Assembly: GCA_015680685.1 (NCBI GenBank)
Contig: MNCI01036774.1
Span: forward strand, 364,705-428,704
Reading direction: 5' to 3'
Length of the DNA stretch: 64,000 nt
Source of the DNA: Gnetum montanum
Lineage: Eukaryota > Streptophyta > Gnetopsida > Gnetales > Gnetaceae
The position numbers and the translations under genes are program-made. The notes below the pieces were generated by a model that had not been told where the DNA came from, ran no database searches, and saw nothing but the letters and a program-made list of their open reading frames with translations. Within the stretch, counting starts at the first letter, position 1, and each line of letters starts with the position of its first letter. Shown piece by piece: positions 37,302 to 51,300 of the stretch.

Positions 37302-38008
37302 CGTAGCAAAGGTTCTTCATGGGGTATCAATTGAGGGTGATAGACTCGCATTAAATTACTGTCATTACTGTAATAATTATGCATTCTGAAAATGGTTCTA
37401 GTAGGCAATTCAAGATGTTTAAAAAGGTATGCAAGAGAACCCTGGTTAAGAAATTTTTTAATTTTTATTTTTATTTTTGGTTGAAAAGAACCCTGATTAA
37501 GATATTGACTGTGCTTTATCAGTCATTTTGAAGGCCCTAGCTATGCCATTCATGACTGATGGTGCCTTCCTCTTCATCATCATCACCCACAGATAAGTCT
37601 GTTGAGTCCATGAGGCTTAGAGACACACCTTTGCATCTCGAGAGAGTGCAGTAATACCACATTGCGTGTCAAACTACAGCATGTGTTATGAATAGGGATA
37701 TGGTTGTGAAACTTTAATTTTGGCATAGCCTGTTCCATAACAATTTTTCACAAGCCTTCAGCAAGATAGTGACCATCATTTGGAGTGATGGTAAGGTACT
37801 TATTGCTCAAGTTGGAAGACATGGGTTTGAGCCTGGGTGCAGCTATTTGAAAAGGTTAGGCTTTTGCTCATCTACTGACCCTCCAGGACTCTGTTTGGCA
37901 GGGTGAGCATTGAGGCTCCAGGTAATGATCCAAAGACTTCGGTAGCATCTTCTGCACCAGAGGTGTTTCTTTAACTTGTTACTCTGGTATTGTTTGTATC
38001 CTTGGCAA

Positions 38009-38085
38009 AAGTATTGAAGGAGATGTGCACAGCTTTGGATCAGTAATTTTAATGGCCAAAGCTGCACACATCTCCTTCAGTACTT
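38009..38085. repeat. Hairpin: 30-bp inverted repeat with 17-nt loop
   Basis: Arms 38009-38038 (AAGTATTGAAGGAGATGTGC...) and 38056-38085 pair with two mismatches. A more diverged version of the same unit follows at about 38113-38160. Confidence 0.85.
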
Positions 38086-38603
38086 TAACGGCAAAAACCT
38101 AAGTTATTAGCATTGAGAATATGTACAGCTTTGAAGTGGTAATTTTAAAAGCAAAGTCCAGAACTCAGTCTGGACATATTTGTGGCGCTCATCTCACAGG
38201 AGCAGAGTAAGGATAAAAGTGGATGGCTAAACTCAGCCTACAAATTATTGTATATGTGAGCACAGTCTGATCATACATTTGCAGAGAATACAGAGGAGCA
38301 GGTGATAGAAAACTGTTTCCTTTCAAATGCAATTTGGTTTAAAGAGATACTTCCTTCTTATTATTTAGGACAAAGTATGGTTTGTAGTTTAAATGTTTAT
38401 GTTCCCTCTCTTCAAGAATAAATCGTCTCCTTCTATGATGCTAACTTAGTGATATGTATGGTGCTTCCCACGACATTGTGATAATGTTTTGCCGTGATCC
38501 TAATACGATCCTCCGAACTGGCTTGACATGGTTTAACGAGAATTAATTATGTAGATCAAAAGGAAGATGGTAGAAAGGAGTTGCGCACAAACATTGTATA
38601 CAA

Positions 38604-38962
38604 ACTACATTCCAGTTTGTACATACCATTGATCTTGTAACATATTCATCATAATAGCATAGTACATCAAAAAGTAAGTCATCAACTTTAAACAATACCT
38701 TATCATATGCATCCCACAATCTACATTCAAATCTGTACATACCAATGATCATATAACATTTTTCATAATGACATGGTACGGCACAACGTAATTCATCCAC
38801 TTTAAAGTGTAAACAACACCCTAATTATATGGATCCTACAACCTATATTCCAATTTGTAAACACCAGTGATCTTTTACGATATCCATCTTAATGACATAG
38901 TACAGCACAATATGATTCATCAACTCTGAAGTGTAAACAGCACCCTACATATATGCATCCTA
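38604..38962. repeat. Three-copy tandem repeat, about 116-122 bp per unit
   Basis: Units start near 38605, 38721 and 38843 with CTACATTCCA-like sequence and each ends with TATATGCATCC-like sequence. Units differ by roughly one base in five to eight. It lies about 400 bp beyond the stop codon of the giant minus-strand gene, so it would fall in its 3' UTR or just downstream. Confidence 0.88.
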
Positions 38963-39246
38963 ACTTTATGCAATAGTATATAGCATACAATGCAATAAGC
39001 TCAATCATACCTGACTGCAGAGGGCAATCTGGATGAACGTTTATATGTTTCATCTGACTAGACATTTCCATGCTCAGCCTTGTATTTTCCACCAGTGATA
39101 AGCAGCAACATTCTTTCTAACTTCACATTTATGAACAAAAATACCTCGATTGGAAAATGAATGGATCCAGTGACACAAAAACTAAATTTGCGCCAAAACA
39201 CTTGTTCATTGTATCCTGTCTTATACTGCTCTATTATTAGACTTGA

Positions 39247-39252
39247 TTTATT
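39247..39252 (-). terminator. Possible polyadenylation signal for the giant gene
   Basis: AATAAA on the minus strand, about 115 bp after the stop codon at 39365. Plant signals are loose, so this is only a position to test. Confidence 0.3.
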
Positions 39253-39364
39253 TATGCTACCATTTTCTTGATCTCTGAACAGTGTTTGAAGCAGCACATT
39301 TAATGTGAAGTCTCGTGATCATGTCCATGTTCTTGATTGCCTCTGTTTCAGTGTGCAACTTCTT

Positions 39365-42300
39365 TCAGTGTTTCACACCATCATCACTGGTTCCTTCAGT
39401 AGCTAGATTTGCATATCTTATTTTATGAGTCTGAACTGTTGTATCTTCTGCTTCCAGTTTATCATATTCTGTGTCGCTAGGCATTTCGTTAGGCTTACAT
39501 GATATAATTGTATTTGCTATCAGGCTGCCTTCCAAAGCAACTGACACAGCATCATCAGTTATCTGGCACTGGTTGTCAGTTGGTGCCTCACTAAATTTCT
39601 TAGGCTCATCTTCATTCACTTTGTGATGAGCTTTGGTCCTCAAGGAATTCATGTCCTTTTGGATTGAATCAAGGTATATTTCTGCAATCACTGTAGGAAT
39701 TTGACATTTATCAGCTTGCTTGCACCTTGGCCGCTGAGGCTCTAATAAGATTCTGGTTTCTACTGGTTTGCTTTCTGGTTCAGAATTTTTATCATATTCT
39801 GTATCTGAACTGGGAGATGGTATCTTTCCAGCATGCACAAATCCTTCCTCTGTAGATATTGATTTAGCATTTTCTGTGACTTGATTACTGGTGGCATTTT
39901 GTGCTGCAGCAACAAAGTGAGAGTCTTTTATTGTTGCAATAAGACGCCTCTCAAGTGCATTGCTCCGGTTTTCTGCATTGCCTGCATTTGCTGAAGAATA
40001 TTTCATTTGAGTTGGCATTTCGGAATCTGAATATTGAATATCTTGTCTTTCTGATAGATCCAAAGTTCTGTTGACACAGGCATCAATTACTTCCTGGTTT
40101 TCCATGGCTTTATCCACTTTCATTTTGCTATCTTTTTCTTCTATAAAATCTGAGAAGTTGCAGGGTATCTGCTTCACCATTCTTCTTTTCAGCTCTTCAA
40201 ATTTGCAGTTGGCATCTTCAATTTCTTCAAATTGATATTCAACTTTTGGACTAGCAGGATCACCTACACTTCTGCAAAGTGCCATACCTTGTGCATCATC
40301 TGACAAATCAGCTTGATATTTGATATTTGAGTCTGTGGTCGTACGTAGTAGACAACATATTGCATCCTGTTCTACTTCAATCATAGAAGAACTTATGCTT
40401 CTTGACAAATTTGCACTATCCAGTCCATTGACTGCTGCAATCAGCTCTGTAGTATTAACAGTTGAGTCTGCATTAATTATGTCTGGAACTTCTAAATATA
40501 AAATGTTTGTTTTTTCTGTCAGCTTCTCATGGGCTTCTGAATTCCTTAAAATCATATCAGGAGCCTTAACTTTGCTCTCATCTTCACAATTTATGGATGC
40601 AACATGTTCTTTTGTATCAACAATCGCATTTTGTAGCACTGGTTCTTTACTTTCTATTCCTTGGAATTCTGCTGTATTATATTTTTGTTCTATAGCAGGT
40701 AGTGGTTCTTCTATCAAAGTTTTATATTTGTCTTCTTTGCTTAACAAGCAAGGCTTTCTGCTATTCTGTGCCTTCATCTTATGTTTAACTGCAGAAACTA
40801 TAGAGGCAGGCATTCTCTCAACTTCCTGCAACATCAATTTTCTGCTTTTTTCAACTTCATGTTCAGATGTATCTCTTGAATGTGGAGGCGTTGCAGCATT
40901 TTTTGTTGTTTCTTGCTTGATTGCTGGAATCTCATCTGATGTACCATTAATGGTGTTGCTGCTGCATTCCTTTTGGCACTTATTACTTTCAGAGGCCTCC
41001 TCTGTTGCTACATAGGGCTCAGCTATATTTTGACACTTAACATCCGGTGCCGGAGCTTCTTCTTGGATATAGACCGATATGTTTATGTTTTCTGCATCTG
41101 GGCCACTCTCAACTTGGAGATGTTCTACTGGCATTGTCAGAAAAATAAATGAATTATCTTCATGACTTTCTGCTTGGGTAACTGGGTTTTCATCTGACAG
41201 TTCTTTCTGAGTTGCTGGAGATTCAAGTTTCAGTATTGTGCTACATTGTGCACTACTCTCTTGATATTCCTCATCAGCTGCAAGCATATGCAACTTCATT
41301 GGTGATTGACTAATTATGCATCCCTGTTCCATATATTGTTCTTTGGCATCTTCTTTCAATTCTGACTCATTTGTTAATCTGAAAGTTGAATCCAAAGTGC
41401 TTACCTGTCTGATTTTTGGCTGGCATGTATCCTCTGTCTCAACACTTTCAATAGATGGGTGATTTGCCTGAGTTGGGTCAATTAATAGTGATGAGCTGAT
41501 ATAGTCATCAGTAACTATGCTTTTAATGCCTGTACCTGCACCATCTCTCGCTTGTACCCTGTTCAGGCTTAGTGCATATTTTGCAGCCATGGATGCTTCG
41601 TCTTCACAAACCTCAGGGATGGTTGCTGATTTGCAAACTGGTTGTTCTTTCTTTTCGTTTGCAGCTATTGAGCCTAATGTTTCTTCTTCAGATGTGATGC
41701 TTGTTTCATGAGAAAAAGAACCTTTATTTGTCAGTGCGGTTTCTACAATGGTGAATTTTTTATTCTTTTGTTCTTTCTCTTCTACTGGCATTTCAGGATT
41801 TTTGAATTCCACAGGTACATGTGCATGTGTAGACGTTACACATGTTGGTATGTTTTTAATAAAAGATGACTCAATCTTTGGGGTTCTTTGAGATGTTTCC
41901 TCCAGTGGATCAAATGGGACGTCTTCATTATCAATTCTCCTGTTTACTGTATCTGCATTTTCTTCATGTTGGTTTGGGCTATTCTCTGGTTCAAGATTAG
42001 GAAGATCTCCTTCTTGTCCAGAATTAGAATCTTCATCTCTTGGTTTGTGCTGGTCTTCTGAGGATGTCTCAACCAGTGCTTCATGAGTTGCTGGTTTTGA
42101 TTTTATTGATATTTTTTCAATTTTCATTTGCAGATATTCTGACTCTCCTGATAGTTCTTTTGAATCTAGCAACCATACAGAGGAATCTTGGTCAGTTTTT
42201 TCATGGTATTTCTCTTTTACTGTGTCTGACACCTTCATCCCACCATTTTGTGCATCAAGACTTGTTTCACTTTTTGCCTTGTTTTCTGACAGTGTGTGCT

Positions 42301-45300
42301 TATAGTCTTCTAAACCATGCATGAAGGGAGCTGTTTGGCTGCTTACCATGCATGCTTCTTGGCCAGTTTGGTCTTTACCTACCACTTGAACTACATTGGT
42401 TGCAATAGACTCTTCATTTGTGAGTATTTTCAGCTTCATGGAATTTTGTTTGTTCAGTTCTGTAATCTCCTCCATATTCTCTGCATTAATCATCATCACT
42501 GTAGATGAATCTCTGTTTTCATGAGCCTGCAATTCTTTTGTTTCATAATATTCTGTGTATTCAGTAGAAAGCTCAGGTGCTTCACAGCATTCTTGCGAGG
42601 CACAAAGTGAAAACATTTCATCATGCTGCCCTACTGCATTGCCCTTTGCTACATCAATCACCAATGCATCTGGTGTTGTCAATGAGCTCTGTTCTTTGCC
42701 TTCAAGTAATTCATTCTGTTCTTGTGTAGGTTCTTTTTTAACTCCAGGTTCATGCTGATCCTGTTTACATTCTTCTATCCCTGCCAACTTAGTGATCTCA
42801 ATAGTTGAATCTACATCTGATGTATAACAATCCTGATGTGGTGCAAATTCCGGAATACTAGCCCCTTTTTCCTTTGGACTATGGCACATTTGATTTGTTT
42901 CATTTTGTCCTTTTGTTAATTTCAGAGCAGGAACTGTCTCCAACTGGATTTTGTTGGCTTCTGAATCATGGAACACACTATTTGATTGATCTACTATGAA
43001 ACTTTCAAGCATCGTATTTCCTGCATTCTCAGTTTCTGTCACAACTTCTGTTCTAGGAACTGCATATTGAGATGAAGGAGAAATCTTGTCTGCAGTGTCT
43101 TCCTTGTTGCATCGTTTAATGGCTTCTTCCTGGAGAATGTCAATTGCATCAGGTTGTTTATCTGTAGACACATCTGTTGCTATTCTGGCTTCCTGATTTG
43201 GGTTTTCCTCATAACCTTTTTCTTCCATTCTTTCAACTAGCTCCAGAGAATTTACAATTAAAATATTGGGATCCTTTACCTCGAGTGTTTCTTGAAGGCC
43301 CATCTCTACCACTTGCTTGAGGGCATCTTTCACATGGACATCATTTGCAGTCGTAAAATTTTTTGAATTGCCATCATGATTTACCTGCTCATGTTCTGAC
43401 TCTTCTAATATTTTTGCCACATCAGAGTCCAATACATTCACTTTTTCAGTCAGTGCATGTGGGCAGATTTCATTGGTTGCCTTATGTTCTGTTCCATGAA
43501 ATATTTGAGTTCCTGTGGCCCTGTACTCTTCCTTAAACCTATGAAATGAGCTAGGTGTCTTACCAATTATGATGCTTTCTTCGGCCTGGCTTTTGGCCTG
43601 ACATCCTTTGATATCATTCTCTTTGTCTGCATCTTTAGAAACTGATCCCATTGGCTCCTCTTTTTTTGTTGACCCCAGAACATTCCACTCTCCATGATTC
43701 TCATCATTGCATGTCTCATGTGCTCTGTGTTCTGTATTACCAAAGACCTGTGCATCACTGTCCTCTTGTTCCAGAGTTTGGAGTAAGTTGGTTGTATTAA
43801 TATACATGGTTTCCATCACTGTGTTCTCAGCCTTCTGAACTTGGATTTCGGAATATTTCATTACATTTCCTGAAAGAGTTGAGTTAATAATATCTTGGCC
43901 TTCCATTGAAGCAGAAGAGTCATTGTTGGAATAAATGTTCATATCTTTCATAGATATGGAAGATGATTGGTTGCTAAGTTGATCATCAACTTTTGCCTGT
44001 TCTTCTTCAAGGGAACCAGAATTGTTGCCTGTTGGTGCATCTGGTAAGATGCATACATGTTCGGTTGAATGCTCCCTCTGTTCCTGCATCTTGGTGTCGT
44101 TCCTAACGAACAAGCATGAATCTGAGGTTGCATAAATGACGGATTCAGTGAATTCACCTGTTTTTTTGCTAGCAGATGAAGCTGCATTTGCATTGTCAAT
44201 CTTATGGCTATTCTCCCAAAGATTTTGTGAAAAATTTTCACATGCATTCAATTCTCTGAATGCTTTCTCTGGCTGTTGCACACAGTTGTCCTGGATTTCC
44301 TTTTGGTTGTCTACTGAATTAGAAGCTAGCAAATTTGATAGACCGTCTGATGTATCATCAGGCAGTTCATGCTGACTTTCTGCAGAGGTGGCGTCTGACA
44401 TCTTGTGAGCCTGCACCTCTAGTTCTTGCTGGGATGAGTCAATCCTCAAGATACTTATCCCAGCTGCTGCATATTCTTGTATTTTTATATTCTCTGATTC
44501 TCTTCTTCTTTCCCCTGCTCCTGGGATGCGTAAATTTTCAACTGAAGTTTCATATTCTTCACCAAGATCCTTCTGTTTTAACGAGTGCAAAAGATTCTGT
44601 TCTTTGCCGGCTGTCAGGATATTTTCAAGTGCAATGTTTTCATCCATGGCATGCTCTACATCACCTGTTTGCATTTCAGAGGCTCTTCTTGAATGTGTTG
44701 AACAGACGGGAGCAGACACTTCTGATTCAGTTACGCTAATTAGAGATTCATGCAAACGACCATCTTGTTCTATCAGGATTACTGTTGCTTCTTTACTAAT
44801 CTTGTCAGTAGCTTCCTTTTCAACTACATTGATTCCTTCAGAATCATCATTTTCATTAAGGAGGATGGAATTCTTTTTAGTTGGTTCTTTTGCCTCTATT
44901 ATCAGTTTTGCATCATCAATGATCAGATCAGATGAATTCTTGTTTTCATCAATATCCAATTTTCCTATCTTGCAATCTTCTTTATAATCATGGCAGTTGC
45001 ATGTTTCAAATGCTTCACTGACTTCTCGTGAAATGACAAAGGATTGATTTTCATTATTCTGCATTGGTCCCTCTTCCTCTCCTTGATCCTTCACCAGAGT
45101 GCTAGTCACTGATAATGTGTGCTTTCCTGGTCCTTTGAATTTCTCATGTTTATATTGTGTACATTCTGTATTTGTTCGATTGGTTTTAGTTTTTGGTGAG
45201 AAGATCGAATTATTTACTCCTTTGTCATCTGCAGCAAGACATACTTCATTTGATTCATAATTAACTTCCATTATGTTATAGGCACAAGTTGTTACCAAGT

Positions 45301-48300
45301 GCCCTTTGTTCTCTTCTGATGCATTTAATGAACTGATTACGGCTGTAATCTTGGCATTCTCAGTTACTGGATATGCATCATTGTTTATTTCAATTTGATC
45401 ATATGAACAAGCCGCTAGAGATTCATCTGGATGACCACTTTGTATTAAAAGTGCATCATTAGATACATTGTTACTCCGTTCACTGGTTTCTTTTTGAACT
45501 GTACCAATTGCACGAGAAGCTTCTGTATTAGATCCACTTAGTAGACAGGTTTCCTGATTAGGTTCTTCTATCTCTGCAGTTATCTCTAGATTCTTTACAG
45601 GTATGGCCGAGGAATCCGTTCTCAGGTCTTTCTTATTTTCTTGAAGACTATTCAAGATAGTGTCCAGTTGTTCGTGTTTAATCTCTGTTGATGCTGAATC
45701 TATGATCTCCTCAATCTGAGGCATATCTGTGTATTCTGCATGTGCTTGATAAGTACCAGCTTCTGATGAGAAGACTAAATTTTTCACCCTTTCATCCTTT
45801 GCAGCAATGCATACTTCATTTGTTTCATTATTAGCTTCCATCATAACAAAAGAATAAGTTGTTTCCAAGTGCTCTTGGTTCCCTTCTGAGGCATTTAATG
45901 AGGCGGCTGCTCCATTCACTGTGGTTTCCTCAAGCTCTGTATCTGCATCATTGTTTATTTCAATTTGATCATTTGAACAAGCATCTAGCAATTCATCTGA
46001 ACGAACACATTGTTCTAAAAGTACATCACTTGGTTCATTTTTACGCTGTTCACTGGATTCTGTTTGAACTGTGCCGATTGCTTGAGAAGATCCATTTGTA
46101 GATCCACCCATCAATAGACAGGCTTCTTGCTGCAGTGGCTCTTCTATCTCTGCAGTTAGCTCTAGATTATCAACAGTTACATCAGAGGAATATGTTCTTA
46201 GGTCTTCTTCTTGGATCTCTATCTTTTCCACTTGCAAGGATGCATGGATTTGAGATTCAGCATGAATGCCATTCAGATCTGTAGTTGTAATAACATTCTC
46301 CATTTTTTCCCTGGGAGATAAATATTCATCCAAAAAGGCACATTGTTCTATAGAGGTGGAGAATGTTTGCATCTTGACCTGCTCACTGATTTTTTCATGA
46401 AGACATTCCAGCGATTCCGTTTCTTCAAAAACTGCACCTTTGGAAATGTGTGATATCATGTAATCTTGATAGTCTCTTCCTTCAATGAACTCTTTGTCCA
46501 TTTTTATCTGTTCCAACAATGGATCTTCAACACCTTTGCCTTGGTCCGTAATATCATAACATGGGGAATCCTTTTCATTTTCTGGAAGACAGTTTAAGAT
46601 GATATCCAGTTGTTCTTGTTTATTCTCTGTGGTAACTGAATCTAAGGTCTGCTTAATCTGTGCCTCTTCCTCTTCATGGGCTGTGTCAATCTTTATGGCA
46701 GGCGTTTCAGTTATCTTGCTTTCAAACCTAGTGTTTTTATCATTGTCAGCTGGGATTTCAAATTTGTTTTCAAACTTGGCTGGCAAATCCTGCAAATCTG
46801 CTGATGCAGTGAATTCCTCTATTCCTGCCATGACAGTAGGGTCTGTACATGAAGGACCACTTCTTTCATCTCCATGCATGAAAGATGTTTCTATGCTATG
46901 ACAATCATCTGTTTTCACATGTTGTGGTTCAATTGTATCAGACCAACTACTTCTTCGTGCATGCATTAAGATGGATCCTTGTTCATTTGACTGTTCAATC
47001 ATTGTCGGTGCAATCTTGGCTAACAAACATGAATTATTTGAATTAAAAATTGACTCATGTACATCACATTCTTTGTTATTAATAGTGAAAAGTTCATTTG
47101 GTTTGACTGCTTCACGGCTTTTTTCCAGAGGCAATATTTGCATGCTTTCACATACTTCTAAAGCGACATTTTCAGTCTCTCGGTGTTGTATAGGCTCGAC
47201 TTCTACTTCTTTTGGAATATCTACAGTATTGGAAAATTGCAAGTAGCTTCCATCACTTGAAAGGTTACCTGAGTCATTACTGGACGGTCCATGCTCAATT
47301 TCTGTGTACATGGAATCTGAAATATTGCTGATGAACACCTTCGGCACTTGCTGGGCTGAGTCAATCCTCAAGGCACTTGTCACATTTGACAAAATAGTCA
47401 GTGCACATTCTCCTTCTTGAATATCTTCAGATCCTTCTCTTATCGCTGCCGCCAATTGGATTTCTCGGTCTTCACCTGTATTTTTATTGCTTTCATCATG
47501 ATTCTGCTGTTTTGCTAATTCCAAGGCATTCATTTCATTCCCTTTTGCATGGACATCCTCAGGAAGATTCACTTTTGTGTTAGCTATCATGCCATTGTGC
47601 ATTAGATGTCCGGCATCACTTGTTTGTGTTTCAGAATTTTTACTTGGGCAACTTGAACACATTGACGTAGATATTTTTGACTCTGTTTTGATAGTTGGAG
47701 AATCCGGTATAGTAACATTTTGTTCTGTTAGCATTGAGCATTCTTCTTCGTTAAGCTGGTTTCTAGTCTTCTTTTCAAGTGAATTTATTTCATTGGGATT
47801 GAGTTCATTCAGTTCTTTTATATCTTTCACTAGCTCCATATGATTTATGATCGGTGCAGATGAATGCGTGTTTCCATGAGCATGTAATATTTTTTTGTTA
47901 TCCTCTTTATGTATAACAGAACACTTGGTCTCAAATGCTTCACAGGTTTCTTCAAGACAGACAAGTGAAAAATCTTCTTGGTTTTGCACTTTAGCATCTT
48001 CCTCTACTGAACTGCTTGCTAGGGCACATGGCATTGCTAATGAGCTGCTCTTTATTTCTTTAAGTTCTTCATGTTGATCTTTTCTGTACTCTTGTTCCAA
48101 TGCTGATGTCAAATTCAGACGTGAATCTGCAATATTTTGCTCAGGATCTTCTGGTACATGTAGCAAGCCGGTTGTTCTATCAACCATGAAACTTCCAAGA
48201 GCTACATCTGCAGCATTTTTTATTTCAATTTCAGGTTCTGTGCATGAAATATTTGAATTTGCTAGAGAGTCATCTGAAGGAATACTTTGTTTTAAAAGTA

Positions 48301-51300
48301 CATTACCTGATTTCTTCTCACCCGTTTCACCAGATTCTTCCTGAATTACCCAACATGCATTGGAACCTTCTTCTGTAGACCCATCCAGTTGTTCTTCTGT
48401 CATTTGGTCTAGCTCTAAAACAGCTGATTTTGTTTTCTGGTCTTGTTCTTGGATCTGTACCTCTTTCTTGTGACCAAATACATGGATTTCAGGTACAGTG
48501 CTAGCATCAGTCGAGCATTTAGAAGTGACAACCATATACATCTTATCTTTTGTAGCTGAATGTTCAAATTTGAAAATACCATGTTCTGAAGATATAGAAG
48601 ATGATTCCTTGTTAATCTGCTGATTGGACTTTTCTGGTACACATTCCGTTGCTGTTGAACCTGTATGTGTGACTTTGTTTGTTATAATGAAATTTTGTTC
48701 ATTCTGTTGATATTCTGCACCTTCTATTACCTCTGCATTCATTTTTGTGTGTTCTGAATCTGGATTTTCAGCATCTCTGTCTTGGATTTGTTCTTCTGGA
48801 GTGAGGTCTTCAAAATTGAATGAGGATAGACTATCCAATTGTCCGTGTTGATTTTCTGTCAATAGTAAATTTGATTTCTCTCTAATCGGTGCCTCTTCTT
48901 CTGCATGATCCAATTCAATGGCTAAAGAAACTGTTACACCTTTGAGTTCTTTCTGTGCGTTTTCTGATCCGGCTGGTCTTTCTACTGATTTTATAATCAA
49001 TGTATTTGAGTCTTGTGTTTTTTCATCACCTTTTATGCTTTCTGGCATTTCAGTTTCAGCAACATTGATTTGGGTTTCAGATAGTTGCAACAAATTGCCT
49101 GAATATATTTTAGCGGATGCTGCTTTTGTTTCTTCTCTGGGAGTTGGGGTCTTCTCTTCAGTAAAATTCTCCTTTATCGGTGGGATGCTTAGTTCGTCAC
49201 TTATTTTTTCATTATCTTCTTGCAGAGTTCTGTCAATTGGATCAGGCATTTTATTTATCGATTCATCTACCAGATTACAGCCTTGTCGGTTCAGTTCTTT
49301 GATTGCTTGGATTTCCTGTACAAGACTAATAGTTATGGGAGATGAATCCATGTTTGCAGTGTCATTTAATTTTGATGTATCATGATCTTCCTTATCTGTA
49401 CCAGAATCCTGAATTGTCCCCGTATCTTTGCTGTTCTGGTCCTTGAGCACTGTTGAGACATTTTTTTGATTTGGTACCTCTGTACCTTGGTGTGGTGCAT
49501 CAAGTAATAGGGTGGTTGACGCTAGTGCTGTGCTTTTGCACTCCGTCTGTTTTTCGGAAGTCTCTGTTGTTTTGCTTGAATCAGACAATTTTACTGTTGA
49601 TTCTGCAACACATTTAACATTCTTTTGTTCTGACAAGTCGAAAGCATTCAACTCCTTGCCGTCTGCACAAAAACACAATTCATTCATCTGGTTATTTCCT
49701 GCTGCTGTATCCATGGCTATTTGTTGTGTGCTAGCTATTTTTTCAACTATAATATTTGCAGCTATTTCATTTTCTACCATCTTCAAATGGTAATTACCGT
49801 CTGTGCATGCGTCACTTGGGCATGATTCCTGGTATCCATTTTCTTTGGTTTCCCCTACTCCAATTAAACTGGAACATTTATCTTTGAATGCTTCTGTTGC
49901 GATCTCTTGTGCATTTGGTTGCTCTTCCAGCATTTCTGCTCTGCTTGTGGTACCGTGGATTCCATCTGGAGCTGTATGGTACTCCTCCATAAGTAATTGT
50001 GAACTGCTTTGCTTTGCACTCGTTGTCATGTTTTGTAACTCTGAATGTTCAACATATTGATCATGGATAGCAGCTAGATTGTGTTTGTCTTCAGAATTGA
50101 AGGTTGTGAATTCTTTTTGGTCTTTTAATACACTACACAAGGCATCACTTTCTTGATCATGCCATTTCTCTGGTGCAGAAATAGAAATCTTGCTACGCTG
50201 AGGATTACCCTCCTCTCGGACTGAGTCATTGTCCAAGGCACTTGTCACAGAGGATATTTCACTTTTCATGCATTGTTGCTCTGTCTCAGCAATTTCTGAT
50301 TCTCCTGTTCTTTCTCCCGAGTGATTGAACATTTCTGAATCTTCACTTTTCTTATTATGGTCTTTGACCTCGTACCTCTCATGATCCTCTGTTTTTGAAG
50401 GAAAAGCTGGAGTTATAGCAAATTCTTCACTGTTTTTTGTTGACATGCCACGTAAGCTAACTGTTTTTTCATCTAAATAGCTTGCATGATTTACACTTTC
50501 AGTATCATTTGTTTGGATTTCTGAAATTTCTTTCAATGTTTTCAAACGAGCCAAGCTGCATAGGGCATCTGTTTCTGTTCTAGCAGGAGGAGTTTCAGAT
50601 AAATAATCATTTTGTTCTCCTTTCTTGGAGTAGGACTCTTGATTAACTTGATCATTTCCTTCACTGCCATGTTCTTCACTGTCAACCAAACTGATTACAT
50701 CAGAATCTCTATTTGTTTTTTTACCAATCATGACAAACCCTTGTTCATTCAGTTCTGTTGTGTCTTCCATTTGCTCTGCAGCATCCTTGATTCCCCTGGA
50801 TGAATATGCGTTTGCATCTGCATCGAATTTTGCTGTCTCAGGATCTGCTCTTTCTTCAGTAGAACACATGCCTTGCTTAGCTGTTGCCTCTTTCCCTGTT
50901 GCGTTAGTCACCAGGGCATTTGATACTGGTGATGATTCAGTTGCTGCACCTTTGATGTTCTCAAACTGACTTGTATTGTCTTCTCTCATCAATGCTGATT
51001 CGCTGTATTCTACTCTTGAATTTTCATCTGATTCATCATGAGACCTTTCTGGTGTAGATCCCATGAAGTTCACCACATTGTTCTCTGCAGCATAGTAGAT
51101 CTGATTCCTGCCATCTGACAATAGATGTTGATCTGTGGATATGGAGACTGAAGGTTTGCCAGATTGTGGTTCTGTCTGTTCAGCTGCATTAGATACAAAA
51201 TCACTTGAGATAGATGATAAATCATCTATTGTCGTTTGCTGTGCATGTACAGGCTGCTGATCATGAAGAGGTTCTGTTGTGCCTACCTCTGAATTTGCGT

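Noticed and set aside
40320-41015. 231-codon plus-strand frame and about 30 other plus-strand frames across 40-52 kb
   Set aside because: They are antisense shadows of the giant minus-strand exon, whose codon use leaves few stops on the other strand; they lack their own motifs.
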